Notes: a model not told the origin generated them from the sequence alone. Counted from the stretch's first letter, positions 23,032 through 34,180 are shown. The stretch is DNA of 64,000 bases from Flaveria trinervia (GCA_025506515.1 CM046447.1:86983852-87047851), one strand, 5' to 3'. Program-made: numbers and translations.

Positions 23032-23585
23032 TGTTGGAGCATATATTTTCATATATAGCGTGTCCGTCGCTTGACGAATAATCTAGGCTTAATCTAATAC
23101 ATCTGATATGTTGTAAACACATAAAACTGAGTCATTCACATGAGCATATGCGAATGAGACAAAGTCGTACGCCTGAGCCATGCTAATGGACCAGTTGTGT
23201 GACTGAGAGATGCTATTGAGACATTCCTAAGACTGAACCATAAGTATGGTCCAGTCATACGATTGAACCATATGCATGGTCCAATCGTACAAATGGACCC
23301 AATCACATCTGATATGGGTTGAGGCCTATAAACACCAGTTTCATTGTGTAGAAAGGTTTTAAGGAGTGTGCCCAGGGCCTAGGTGTTGCCGGATGAGAGG
23401 GGAGATCATGCTCGATCTCCCCTTGCTAAGAGTTGTGATTCTTCTGTTTAACGAGCTTGTAATTATTAGGTTTTATCAATGAAACCATTCTATTATTGTT
23501 CGTTCTCTTGTTAGTCTCTTGGTTTTTGTTTTTTTTCCTTCCGTCAAGGACAAGCTCGGATGTCAACCAATCCAGCGACTTCACA
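23032..23585 (+). repeat. 5' LTR of E4
   Basis: The 554-bp LTR has TG...CA ends. It contains TATAAA at 23327-23332, repeats of the GTACGATTGAACCAT type at 23200-23300, a perfect 9-base inverted repeat at 23399-23422 and a likely poly(A) region near 23475. The right 400 bases match 25820-26236 with a few percent difference. Confidence 0.85.
23327..23332 (+). promoter_or_regulatory. TATA box of the E4 LTR
   Basis: TATAAA in GGCCTATAAACACC is conserved as CTATAAATACC in the 3' LTR near 25986. Confidence 0.55.
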
Positions 23586-23587
23586 AT

Positions 23588-23599
23588 TGGTATCTAAGC
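23588..23599 (+). other. Degenerate primer-binding site of E4
   Basis: TGGTATCTAAGC starts two bases after the LTR and differs in two positions from the Met-tRNA site TGGTATCAGAGC. Confidence 0.6.
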
Positions 23600-23619
23600 A
23601 GGTTACTGCTAGAATGATC

Positions 23620-25819
23620 TAACAGGTGAGCTCGCAGGTTTAAAATGTAAATAAGTAATTGATGCTATATAATAGTTGTTGCGGAATACCGTGTATGTAG
23701 TTATAAGTAAGCAAAATCACATGACATGAGCTTTACAACCAAACCTAATGACGTACACATAGAATCTTGTCGGAATATATATACCCAAGGCCCGTTCCTG
23801 GCTAGGGTTAGTACTAACTAGTATACCAACCTACAAGGGTGGGGGTGTCAACCCAGTAGTACTACCAATACTTATCCGTCGGTTCCCACACTGGAATTAA
23901 ATGGTTGTAAGAAAGAACCACACAGCAGACCCAAGCATGTATCAGATAAGTAATCATAAAATAGTATCACGTTGATTCCAAGTATGTAAATTGTATGTAA
24001 GTTGTACAACATAGAAAATGGATGAGCATACTTTTCCCCCATGTTTGTAAATAATTGAAAAGTTGTATAAGCATAAAAAGGGCCACGGATCTCACTTGTT
24101 AAGTGGTAAGTATGAATGATCAAAGTTTCCCAAGTGTAGTATGCAATGAACGATCAAACACCTATTGACAGTTATTGTTAAGCACTAATGATATGTAAAA
24201 AGTACATAGTAACGTTCAGTCAATTCGGGTTGTATCGGTTCAGTCGCGCGTAACACACACAAGCTGACACACGCATTAGATCTTATGTAGATCCAAGTAC
24301 TAGAAACCGTCGCCATTGCTGGTGGTATTGGGTAAAAGATCCATTATTATAAGAGAAGTATTTGTTAAACATTAGTAGTCACAAATAGGTTGTTATTAAT
24401 TGTAAAATGTTAGGTTGATTTGATTTGGGATAGTATTATAGCCTTGATAGTATTGACTTTAATCTTTGTGGTCGAGCAATGACAATTGTGTTGATGTTAC
24501 CTTATCATCACACGACATTCAAGAAGGAAATTCACACATACAGCACTTTCAATCACACGACAGGACCAGACACTCGATTCAACACTCCATTCGCACGAAT
24601 CAGCCTTCATTCATACGAATCAGCTTCATTCATACGACTGAACCTTCATTCACATGACTGGCATTCAGTCGTACCACACAGCCCCCAATCGCACGACTCA
24701 ACCTCCATACGCACGAATCAACCTCCATTCATATGAATCAGCTTCATTCGTATGACTGAACCTCCATTCGTGCGACTGGTAGTCATTAGTGCGATACACA
24801 CACAATCGCACACATTCATCTGCATTGACTCAATCGCACACCTCATTCATCCGCATTGACTCAATCACACGCATCACTCATCCGCATTGACTCAATCGCA
24901 TGCACCACTTATCCACATTGACTCAATCGCATGCACCACTCATCCGCATTGACTCAATCGCATGCACCACTAATCCGCATGACTCAATCGCACACACACA
25001 CACAGTCGCACGGCTCAGTCGCATGATCGACCCAGTCGCCCAACAGCAGAATCGCAACTGCAGAAGTGCAGAGCAGTCTCCGGCTGCTCTGTGCATGGGT
25101 TTTACACCACGAGGACTTCCAGAAACACATAACAAACACACACAAACAAGAAACACATGCAGAAAGACATCACACGCACCCACACGACCTCTTGTGTTCG
25201 GGTTGAACCCAAACACCCGAAACCCTAGAAATGGACAGGAGTAAAACAATCAAGAAAGGGACAACCAAGGTCGTCTACCTGCAAGGATGGAGTAGACTAG
25301 GTTGTAGATGAAGTCTAGACGACGAAAACGAGACGAAACGGGGCGGTTTTGGTGCAAAGAAGAAGATGTAAAGTGAAGAAGAGAATGAAGAAGAAGAAGA
25401 TGAAGAATGGGGCTAGGACTGGGAAAATGGGGGTTTTTATACCCATCCCAAGTTTGCAAAATGTCAATTTTAGTCCCTGCACTAAGCCCCCGAGTTCCCA
25501 AAGTTTGTTTCGGTTGAAAATGACTTTAAAAGTGTTTGTTATATTAATGACGGAAGTGTAATAAATGATAAATTGTACTTAAAAATGGTTTTATCAATAA
25601 TAATATTATTATATAAAAGTGATATATTTAGTGATAATAACGATGAAATTTGTAAAAGTCTTAAAGATGGCAAACGTTTCGACGATAGCACAAGCACAAA
25701 GATAATAAAGCAAGTAGGATATCCACACAAGTAGTTAATAAAGATAAGGAATGAATGATCAAAGAAAAGTTAACGGATAATCACGTTAATTGACGAACCT
25801 TGAGGTGACGGATGTCACA
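23620..25819 (-). repeat. Probable reverse-oriented LTR remnant inside E4
   Basis: The right end GACGGATGTCACA is the mirror of a gypsy-style LTR start, TGTGACATCCGTC. The segment is non-coding, contains a tandem-repeat tract at 24815-24996 and, on the minus strand, a TATA-like GGGTATAAAAACCC at about 25432-25445. The left end was not found, so the left coordinate is nominal. Other non-coding DNA could also explain this interval. Confidence 0.35.
24815..24996. repeat. 31-bp tandem repeat, about six units
   Basis: Units follow the pattern CACTCATCCGCATTGACTCA then ATCGCATGCAC, with small changes between units. The surrounding 24540-25030 carries looser copies of CGCACGACT/CATACGAATCA motifs. 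Confidence 0.85.
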
Positions 25820-26236
25820 CCAGTCATGCGACTGAGAGATGCTATTGGGCCATTTGTAAGACTGAACCATAAGTATGGTCTAGTCGTACGATTGAACCAT
25901 AAGTATGGTCTAGTCGTACGATTGAACCATACGCATGGTCCAATCGTATGAATGGGCCCAATCATATCTGATATGGGCTGAGGCCTATAAATACCAGTTT
26001 CATTGTGTAGAAAGGTTTTAAGGAGTGTGCCCGGGGCCTAGGTGTTGCCGGATGAGAGGGGAGATCATACTCAATCTCCCCTTGCCAAGAGTCGTGATTC
26101 TTCAATTTAACGAGCTTGTAATCATTAGGTTTATCAATGAAACCATTGTATTATTATTCCTTCTCTTGTTTGTCTCTTGGTTTTTTTCCTTCTGTTAAAA
26201 ACACGCTCGGATGTCAACCGATCCAGCGAGTTCACA
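25820..26236 (+). repeat. 3' LTR of E4, 5'-truncated
   Basis: It matches the 5' LTR from about 23188 to 23585 (for example TTTCATTGTGTAGAAAGGTT). A 29-base block, AAGTATGGTCTAGTCGTACG and following, is duplicated in tandem at about 25870-25925. It ends TTCACA directly before the flank AAACC. Confidence 0.85.
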
Positions 26237-26241
26237 AAACC

Positions 26242-27109
26242 GAACGGCATGTGGTACTTCTTGAATCGACTTTGGATCCTGAATCGTGATAACTTGTAAA
26301 AATTCATTATGAACGAAGCTCATCAAACTTGATATTCTATTCATCCTGGCTCCGATAAGATGTACATGGACCTGCGTGGTCAATATTGGTGGCCTAGAAT
26401 GAAGAAAGACATAGCATCTTATGTTTTTAAGTGTCTCACATGTGCAAGAGTCAAAGCCGAACACCAACGATCGAGTGGTTTACTTGAACAAACCGAAATC
26501 CCTATATGGAAATGGGAACATATATCCATGGATTTCATAACCAAGTTACCTTGTACTCCTCATGGTCATGATAGTATATTGGTGATTGTTGACCATTTGC
26601 CAAAACGGCACATTTCATACCAATATAAGACACTTACAAAGTTTCAAGGCTGGCTCGTATCTACATTGACGAAATTATGAGTCGTCATGGTGTGTCGTTG
26701 CACATCATATCCGACCGAGACGCTCGTTTCATTTCGCACTTTTGGTCGTCTATGAAAGAACTCTTAGGTACTCAATTGGATTTAAGTACGGCTTACCATC
26801 CTCAAACTGATGGTCAAACCGAACGAATAATTCAAACCCTCGAGGACCTGCTACGTCTTTGTGTCCTTGACTTTGGTGGTGACTGGGATACGCATTTATC
26901 GTTAGTGGAATTTTCGTATAACAATAGTTATCACTTAAGTATCAAGATGGCACCATTCGAAGCACTTTATGGTCGTAAGTGTCGTTCACCGATTTATTGG
27001 GCCAACATTGGTGAAAACTTTATCACTGATCCTGAACTTATACAAGAAACGACCGATAAAGTCTCCATAATCCGCAAGAACCTTGAAGTGGCAAGAAGTC
27101 GATAAAAGA
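26242..27109 (+). pseudogene. pol: E2 integrase
   Basis: The sequence reads HQT-stop-YSIHPG, then YWWPRMKKDIASYVFKCLTC (HHCC zinc region), WKWEHISMDFITKLP (first Asp), SDRDARFISHFW (second Asp) and HPQTDGQTERIIQTLED (Glu). The active-site residues of the DDE core are all present. A TGA at about 26314-26316 replaces an Arg, a frameshift near 26600 disrupts VDRLTKSAHF, and a TAA follows at 27103-27105. Family role: joins element DNA to the chromosome. Confidence 0.88.
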
Positions 27110-27568
27110 ATTATGCTGATAAGCGTCGTAAGCCGTTGGAGTTCCATGTTGGCGACATGGTTCTACTTAAGGTTTTACCATGTAAAAGTGTTGTTTGCTT
27201 TGGAAAGAAGGGTAAACTGGCTCCAAGATTTGTAGGACCTTTCAAAATCATAAAAAGAATTGGGAAAGTGGCTTATAAACTGGAACTACCTTCCGACCTT
27301 AGTGGAGTTCGTCCTGTGTTCCATGTCTCAAACTTGAGGAAATGCCTTGCTGATGAAAATTTGCATGTCCTTCTAGAGGAAATTCAAATAGATAAGTCAT
27401 CGCATTTCGTTGAGAAGTCTGTTGAGATTATGGATCGAAGCCCGAAGAAGACCCGAACAACTACCACACACGATCATCAACGTCCGTTGGGAAAACAAAT
27501 GTGGAGCTGAGTTTACTTGGGAATGTGGGAGCATATGAAAAAGATGTACCCGCATTTGTTCGTTTAGT
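27110..27568 (+). pseudogene. pol: E2 integrase C-terminus: GPY/F module and chromodomain
   Basis: FHVGDMVLLKVLPCK and GKLAPRFVGPFKIIKRIG form the GPY/F module, followed by LSGVRPVFHVSNLRKCLAD. The chromodomain part starts at VEKSVEIMDRSPKK. Its tail appears in another frame as MWEHMKKMYPHLF, so a frameshift lies in the 27440-27510 stretch. This tail identifies a chromovirus. Confidence 0.85.
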
Positions 27569-27597
27569 TTCATTCTTAATTTCAGAACGAAATTCTT

Positions 27598-27612
27598 TTA
27601 AGTTGGGGATAT
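27598..27612 (+). other. Polypurine tract of E2
   Basis: AAGTTGGGGATAT precedes the LTR start at 27613. It is the expected plus-strand primer. Confidence 0.65.
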
Positions 27613-28825
27613 TGTAACATCATGTATTTTTGGATTAACTAAAAGTTAACTTCGTTATATTCTTGTAAAGACCATGGTTGGCATTATGAACTTTATGGAT
27701 TATTTATATTTATTTTCTTAGATGTTATTGATCTAATCTAATAATTAAGTATTAACATAGGCATAGTAATTATAATGATAATAACAATAATAATAAAAGT
27801 GATAATACACAATAATCATAAACGTAAAAGTGATAACAATAACAATAGTATCATTATTAATAATAATAATAAAATTATAATATTGATAATAGAATATATA
27901 AGAATAATAATAATAATGTTAACAAAAAAATAGTATGATAATAATAATTATAACAATTTATAAAATTAGTGAACTAAAAAAATGTGTGAAACTTAAAGAA
28001 AATAAAGTTTAAAGGGGTTTATTGTCAACTTAGAAACTTTTGGGCATAAAATAACAACAACTTAAACTACAAGGACCAAATGTGTAAATTTAAAAGTTAC
28101 ACCCCAACCCCCGGCCCACTTTGAGCCCGCAATTCCAGCGGTCGTTCCGGCCATCGTCGACGAGCTCCGGTGACCATGATTATCTATTGTCAAACGTTTT
28201 TAAGACTAGTAAAAGGCACCAATCGACCCGTATTAGTATCGTGAACTCGAACCTATGGTCAATTGGGTCACTACATTCGGCATTAAAGAGTATTGAACCG
28301 AAATTAATATCACAATCGGTTCATAATCGTTCAACGTACAAAATGTGTTGATTAATCAAACTAAATGATTAGAAACGTTCGAATAATCAATTACAAACTT
28401 AATACATCGTTTAAATTGAATTAAACCATCAATTAAACAGGTTTTAGTAACCGAAATAATCGAACGGAACTTGAAGCCCGTTCGACACCTTAACAATCAA
28501 ATCAAACCTATATAACAAAGGGCAAATGTCCCATTCGATCCCTTTCAACCCTCTATGAACCATAATTCGTGATACATAGGCTTGTTCATCGCAAAGTTAA
28601 CCGAAGTCAAACAGAGGCTAAAATCCATAATTCCATCTTAATCAAGTAAGTGTGTTACATCATTCGACTTGATTACACCTAGGGATCAAAAGCCCTAAGG
28701 TTAATCGGGTTGAATCATTCGATTTGGCTTTCAATTTTGAGATTTCACGAATTAGGGTTCATATGATTTGGGATTTTTCTGCAATTAGTGTTTTTAAGTT
28801 TTTAAAACTCAACGTTAGCAAGGTT

Positions 28826-28897
28826 GAGGCCTTTGGTTCACTGGTAAGACGCATGACCCATACACATGAGGTCCCCGGTTTGAACCCGGGGAGCCTC
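28826..28897 (+). ncRNA. tRNA-Met-like pseudogene inside the E2 LTR
   Basis: The 72 bases fold as a tRNA: acceptor GAGGCCT with GAGCCTC (five Watson-Crick pairs, one mismatch, one G-U), a weak D arm, an anticodon stem with one A-A mismatch and a perfect five-pair T arm (CCCGG/CCGGG). The anticodon position reads CAT (Met), but base 33 is C rather than the near-universal U and the T loop is TTTGAAC. A pseudogene or captured tRNA-derived sequence is more likely than a working tRNA. Confidence 0.5.
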
Positions 28898-29180
28898 ACA
28901 TAATTTTTAGGCCTTTTTGGCCTTTAAATTAAATACTAAAATTAAAAGGTCATTTTATAAACTTTGATCATTTTAAAAATCATTTGAATATTTTCTATAA
29001 ATTATTTACTTAAAATAAAATACTTTTATATTTTATTAATATTCTAGAAAGAGATATAAATAGTTTAATTTTATAAAAAGTAGACTTTAGATAATACTTT
29101 GTTCCCATAAATATTATTATTTCATCCGTTGCTTTCAAATTATTGTTTTAAATTGTGGTTACTAAACTTTATTTAATCTT

Positions 29181-29201
29181 TATATATATATAATATATAT
29201 A

Positions 29202-29246
<45 letters not shown>
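29181..29246. repeat. (TA)n microsatellite in the E2 3' LTR
   Basis: About 65 bases of alternating T and A with two AA/TT interruptions. Confidence 0.9.
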
Positions 29247-29249
<3 letters not shown>

Positions 29250-30208
29250 ATAAATGTTATTTTTTTATATATGATCTTACATAAAATGTAGCAAATTTCT
29301 TTGAGTTTAATAAATATAATTGACTCCATTTTGTTAAACATAATTATTTGACAAGCCCTAAATACCAAATTGAAACCCTAGTTCTCGTTAACTCGTTAAA
29401 GTTATTATTAAACTTAAATCTTGTAATTATATAATTGGGTGTCACGTGACGGTTTACGTTGGAACGACGCCTATTATTTAATCTTATTAATCGTCAATTA
29501 TATATTTATTGACCATGTGAGTATTTCTATACCCCTTTTGCATATTTTTACACTTTGGGGTGAAACATGTTACCTTATAATCATTGCACTTGTAAAGCGT
29601 TTGATTCTTGTAAACACTTAGGCAATTCACTTATTTCTTATGCTTAGTTGAACTTTAGTAATTACCATGTATTGACTATTATATGTGCAATCATTAACTA
29701 TTGCTAACCCAGTGACGTCATAGATCTATGGGTCTGACAAGCCTGCTTTGTTAATCCAAGTACATTTAGCTAATCGTATAATCTTGTAACGTGAAATCTG
29801 GTAAACTGTCAAGGTTTGATTGTTGCATCTGTCATACATCCCTAATTACTTTGCTCACTAACTTATGATATGAATTGTTATCTTTTATATACTTATGTAT
29901 GAAAACTATAGAAATCTCACTAACATTATGTTGACCTTTTATTTTTAACATGTTTCAAGAAATGCGCAAGTTTGATAGTCATCTTGAAGTTCTTTCACAT
30001 CTAGAAATGAACCTAGTTAAATTAATGAAATGACTTGGTTTATTTACATCTTATGTTATGTCTATTTTCATATTTGAGACTTATGCTTGTAATGTTACTT
30101 TTGAAACTTATGATTATTATATTTAGGATAAATAATAGCGTTATGTGGTTGTAAACAATCTTAACCCTCAGATACCGATGCTTCCGCCATCAAGGTTGGG
30201 GTGTGACA

Positions 30209-30720
30209 GTGGATGAGGAGCCAAGGGATGATGTTGGTTTGTATGAAAAACCAAGAGAGAAAGGGAACTAAGTTCGGTTGTTGTTGTGATTGTGTGTGTA
30301 CTCCATTGGCCGAAAACATTAAAATGGTTGAGTTACCATCATTAAACCTACTCTTACATTGATGTAGTGTAATCAAATAAGGATGCTTAGTCGATTCTTG
30401 TGTGAGATGTGGCAATCTTTGAGAAAGCCTTGGTGTATGGGTGTTGCTAGGTGGCGGTTCATGAGGTTTGCTTAGTGTATAGGCGATTAAGGGTGGGTAT
30501 AGGGAGTTAATGGCTTAGTTTAGTGCTTAATAGGGTGCCTTTGATGAACCGAGGGTGATTGTTTAAGTGGGCATTTAAGTTGTCTTGATATAACCTTATT
30601 TGGTGATCTTTGGTTAAGTATGATTTAGTTTAAGTTTCTACTATATTACGTGTAATTAAAACATTGGATATAAAGGTAACTAATCACATTATGCTAATAA
30701 GGTAATCATATAATTTAGAG
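30209..30720. other. Unassigned sequence, right half of the E2 target
   Basis: It starts with the second GTGGA and continues the G/T-rich sequence of 19292-19622. No coding motif was recognised. Confidence 0.45.
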
Positions 30721-32136
30721 TAAATTATAAATTTTGTCCTTTAAATATACCTAAAATTATGGATCTTTAATTTTTTTCTCTTTTTAACCACTTTTATTTT
30801 AACTCTTCAAATGACGAAATGTGTTATTATTAATCTTTTATTATTACTATTTTTTAATTTTATTTTCTTTACTTCTATTTATTTTTAGACCCTTTTGTTT
30901 AAAGAAATAATCATAAATATTAGTAATAATTTAGTTTTATTTTTTTAATGTACTTATATTTATAGATTTTTATTTTCTTATAAATTTTTTTATTTGCTTA
31001 ATTTGTTCATTACCTTTGTAATAAAACAAATAGAAATTAGACAACTAGATTTTTAACTTTTTTGGTACAAGATTTTTTAATCGTTTCAAGTATTTGGTTT
31101 AGGGTTTATATTCGAAATCGGTTGGAGAAAGTAAGATTTTGGTTTATGATATGAATATTTACTTTTTGTATTCAATCAAATGGTTTGTTTTTAAATATAA
31201 ATATAGTGTGATAGCGTATTACATTAATTTCAAATAAAATATACTAAAATGTTACTAAAAAACTACTTGGAGCTTTTAAATAAACAATCAGTCTAAAAAA
31301 TTAAAATATACTTTTATTCATAGTTTTATTTAAATTGTTAATAATATTTTTTTATCAACAGAAATCAAAGATAAACCACTTAAAATTAAAACGAACTCGA
31401 ACCAAACAATTACTAAGAGTTTGCTTTGGTTTGGTTTACGATTAAGTTTATTGGACATTTTTTAGTAAAAATACTTAAATATTCCATATATTAATCAATG
31501 TTTAATTATATATATAGCTCAACTTAGAATAATTATAACCAAATTAAATATAAAAAGTCATATACTAAAATCATACAATCTCTAATAGGTTCTAATATAA
31601 ACCCTAAGTCAAACTGTTTAAAATAGTTGAAAATTCTTATACCAAAAAGATAATAGAAAAACAATGATGAAACAAAATCGATTACTAGTTTAAATTTTAT
31701 AACTTAAAAAAATATTGTAAACTCTCCATCTTGTTCTCGTATGATTAAAAAGGTAGATAAATAATTTTTAAAAACAAAAAATATAATAGATTAAAAAACC
31801 TTTAGATAAAATTATATTTTATAAAATAATATATTTAAGTAATAATATTTCAGATAAGTTTATAAAATAAAAAATGATTAAAAATATAAAGTAAATAAAA
31901 TAAAAATAAAATGGAAATAGTACAAGATTAAGGAAAATTACAGAGATTGTTCTTTAAGGGATAAGGGCAAAATGGTACATTCACACAAAACTAATTGGAA
32001 AAGTTAACTTCAATTAGTTGAAATTGCATAAAACGTGATAAGTTTTTAAATAAAGGACGCATAGTGTAATTATCAATGTTTATGGACAAGATCTATAATT
32101 TTAGATATACTTAAAGGACAAAATTTGTAATTTTAT
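30721..32136. mobile_element. Mutator-like non-autonomous element with about 48-bp TIRs
   Basis: The left end TAAATTATAAATTTTGTCCT and the next 28 bases mirror the right end (complement TAAAATTACAAATTTTGTCC) with few mismatches. The interior of about 1.3 kb is very AT-rich and has no open frame with motifs. No clear 9-bp duplication is visible. The Mutator assignment rests on the TIR style only. Confidence 0.5.
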
Positions 32137-32622
32137 GCATACTTAAACTTCCATGCATGCATGCACAAATACACACCTAAGGATCCATATAATCAAAGAA
32201 AATTACCTCAAGCATATTCTAAATGAAACAAACATTTACTAGTAATTTATAGGAAGTATTAAACTATCTAACTTTAATTTTAGGGTTGTCACGGATTTTT
32301 AATCGATAAACTCAATTACAAGAAGCAAATATGATATCTTCATGAACCAGATAACAAGAATGATAAACAATACCAAATTCACTCAAAATCAAATTTTAAT
32401 GAAATAATATTTACTAAAGTTAGGGGCTCAACTTAGAATTTAACTGTTTTTAAATCATAGGGCCTAACAATTACAGCTCAACCCTAGCCCGAGGCTCTGC
32501 TCCTTAGACGCGCTACTAGGTGTTGTCCTTGGACCCCTAATAATAAACTTAAACAAGTATTCATTTAACACCTTCTGACTTGTTTGATTGATATTATAAT
32601 CATATTGATCATTACTCTATCC
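32137..32622. other. Intergenic DNA left of E3
   Basis: No feature was recognised beyond a GC-richer block at about 32475-32545 that loosely resembles 42310-42430. Confidence 0.4.
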
Positions 32623-32627
32623 AATAC
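32623..32627. repeat. Target-site duplication of E3, left (AATAC)
   Basis: AATAC at 32623-32627 is repeated at 41765-41769. It is a perfect 5-bp duplication, as made by gypsy integrases. Confidence 0.92.
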
Positions 32628-33267
32628 TATAACACCCGGTTATTCTTTAAAAGACAAGAAATAAGGAATAAAAGAAAGAAAGGCAATTCAGTCCAAGTGG
32701 AGGGACTAAAAATGTAAAAAGGACAATATCTTGTAAAGTTGGTGTAAAGGTGGGAATGGCCGCACACCCTCTTTTCACATCACCATCTTCTTCAGTTTTA
32801 GAGAGAGAGAGAGCAAAGAAAAACTCTCGGTTGAAGATAAGAAGAAGAAGAAGAGAAGTCGAATTCAAGGTTAGAATTCGTGGTTTTTACATGTTTATGA
32901 CGGGTTTTATCCCGGTTTCATGCTTATGTGCTTATGTGTTTGTGTTTGTGCTCGGGTGTGCGTATATGGTGTTGTTTCTAGGTGTTTGAACTCATTGCAA
33001 ACGGGTTATAAAGGAAGAAACACCCAAGTTGCATCAGGTGAGTTCTAGACCCCGGTTTTACTTGTTTTAAATGATCTTTGGGCCTGAAAATGTATTAAAA
33101 TGATTTTTACAAGTTCATGTATGTTTACCCGTGTGCATTATGCATGAATGAATGTGATTCTTGAATGCTTATAGGTTATTCATGTTAGAATAGCCACATT
33201 AAGCTTAGAACAGACAGATTTGATGATTTGGGTCGAGAACATACTGGAATTATAGTACAGAAGGTCC

Positions 33268-33630
33268 ATGCGCCTAAATAAGGTTCATGCGCCTGAAAAT
33301 GCCATAGTAAGAACTAAGTGTGATCCATGCGCCCAAACAGTATCTCATGCGCCTAAGATTACCTTAGAAATGATAAAGTACAGCCCATGCGCCTGAACAG
33401 TTGTCCATGCGTAACAGTCGGACAACTAAGTGAGAGCCATGCGCCCCAATAGTGCCCATGCGCCCAAGTGTCCCATGCGCCTAAGTGTTCATACGCACCA
33501 ATAGTGCCCATGCGCCTGAATGAGTTCATGCGCCTAAAGTGAAAATGCTTAAGTGTTAGGCTGATGCGCCTGTATAGTGATGAAACGCCCAATAGGGCTC
33601 ATGCGCCCAAATAGTTCCCATGCGCCTAAG
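33268..33630. repeat. CATGCGCC motif cluster in the E3 5' LTR
   Basis: About a dozen exact CATGCGCC octamers plus variants (CATGCGTA, CATACGCA, GATGCGCC) occur in 360 bases. The cluster is repeated in the 3' LTR at about 40290-40665. Confidence 0.9.
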
Positions 33631-34053
33631 ACTTAGAAACTTTTACAGAATTTTTCTGGGAGTCTGTGCCTTAGGGATTTGACCGAAGTCAACTAATGGC
33701 TTATTAATGATGTTGTTTCATGCATGATATGATTGATTATGATTGTTCCTTATTATTGTTATTGCTATTGTTATTATTACCCATAGTATGTGACTTTACG
33801 TGGTATGTTATTATCGTAACGTAAAGTATATCGTAATAATAAAGTGAAAGAGCAATGAAGAAAGAAGAGGAACATTAATAAAATGTTAACAAGTCTTGCA
33901 AGCTTACAGGAGGTACACGACCGTGTTGTCGTTAGCTCAACTGTGCTGCGGGTTAGCTACCTTTTTATGCACACAGGGTCAATCAATTGAGATTGGCAGG
34001 ACCTTTGTAGCGTGTCCTGGGTGATTGGGTTGGCCTTGTACATAGTACACAGA

Positions 34054-34180
34054 CCCTTTCGAGGGATACAGTTACCCTTTCGGGGGATATAGTTGACCCT
34101 TTCGAGGGATAGAGTTACCCTTTCGGGGGATATAGTTTACCCTTTCGAGGGATACAGTTGACCCTTTCGAGGGATATAGA
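34054..34180. repeat. Six tandem CCCTTTCG(A/G)GGG units in the E3 5' LTR
   Basis: Units of about 21-22 bases start at 34054, 34075, 34097, 34118, 34140 and 34162. Each can form a small hairpin: a CCCT stem, a TTCG loop, and AGGG or GGGG. The same array lies at about 41092-41205 in the 3' LTR. Confidence 0.9.

Larger units (their letters stand above)
23032..26236 (+). mobile_element. LTR element E4 nested in E2, interior replaced
   Basis: Two LTRs in the same orientation bound it: a full 5' copy and a 3' copy lacking its first part. The left flank AAACT (23027-23031) and right flank AAACC (26237-26241) match in four of five bases, as expected for an old target duplication, and E2 pol resumes right after. 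LTR ends TGTTGGAGC...TTCACA and a degenerate Met-tRNA primer site suggest copia-like ancestry. No coding sequence of the element remains between the LTRs. The space holds a probable reverse LTR. Confidence 0.75.
19623..30208 (+). mobile_element. Ty3/gypsy chromovirus E2 with nested insertions
   Basis: The element is bounded by GTGGA duplications. It contains a partial 5' LTR, reverse transcriptase, RNase H, integrase with chromodomain, purine tract and a 2.6-kb 3' LTR. Everything from the end of the 5' LTR to mid reverse transcriptase, including primer site, gag and protease, is deleted. Two later insertions split pol: a solo copia LTR (20996-21993) and an LTR element (23032-26236). The chromodomain tail supports a chromovirus. 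The LTRs are unlike those of E1 and E3, so this is a distinct family. Confidence 0.9.
27613..30208 (+). repeat. 3' LTR of E2
   Basis: The 2596-bp LTR runs from TGTAACATCATG to GGGGTGTGACA and is followed by the GTGGA duplication. Its first 1.15 kb matches 19623-20780. It contains an (AAT)n-rich tract, a tRNA-like cloverleaf at 28826-28897 and a long TA repeat at 29181-29246. Its last 700 bases resemble the remnant at 44440-45145. Confidence 0.88.

Noticed and set aside
24466..25249. His/Ser/Thr-rich frames on both strands
   Set aside because: They arise from the CGCACGACT/CATCCGCATTGACTC repeats in a non-coding LTR-like segment.
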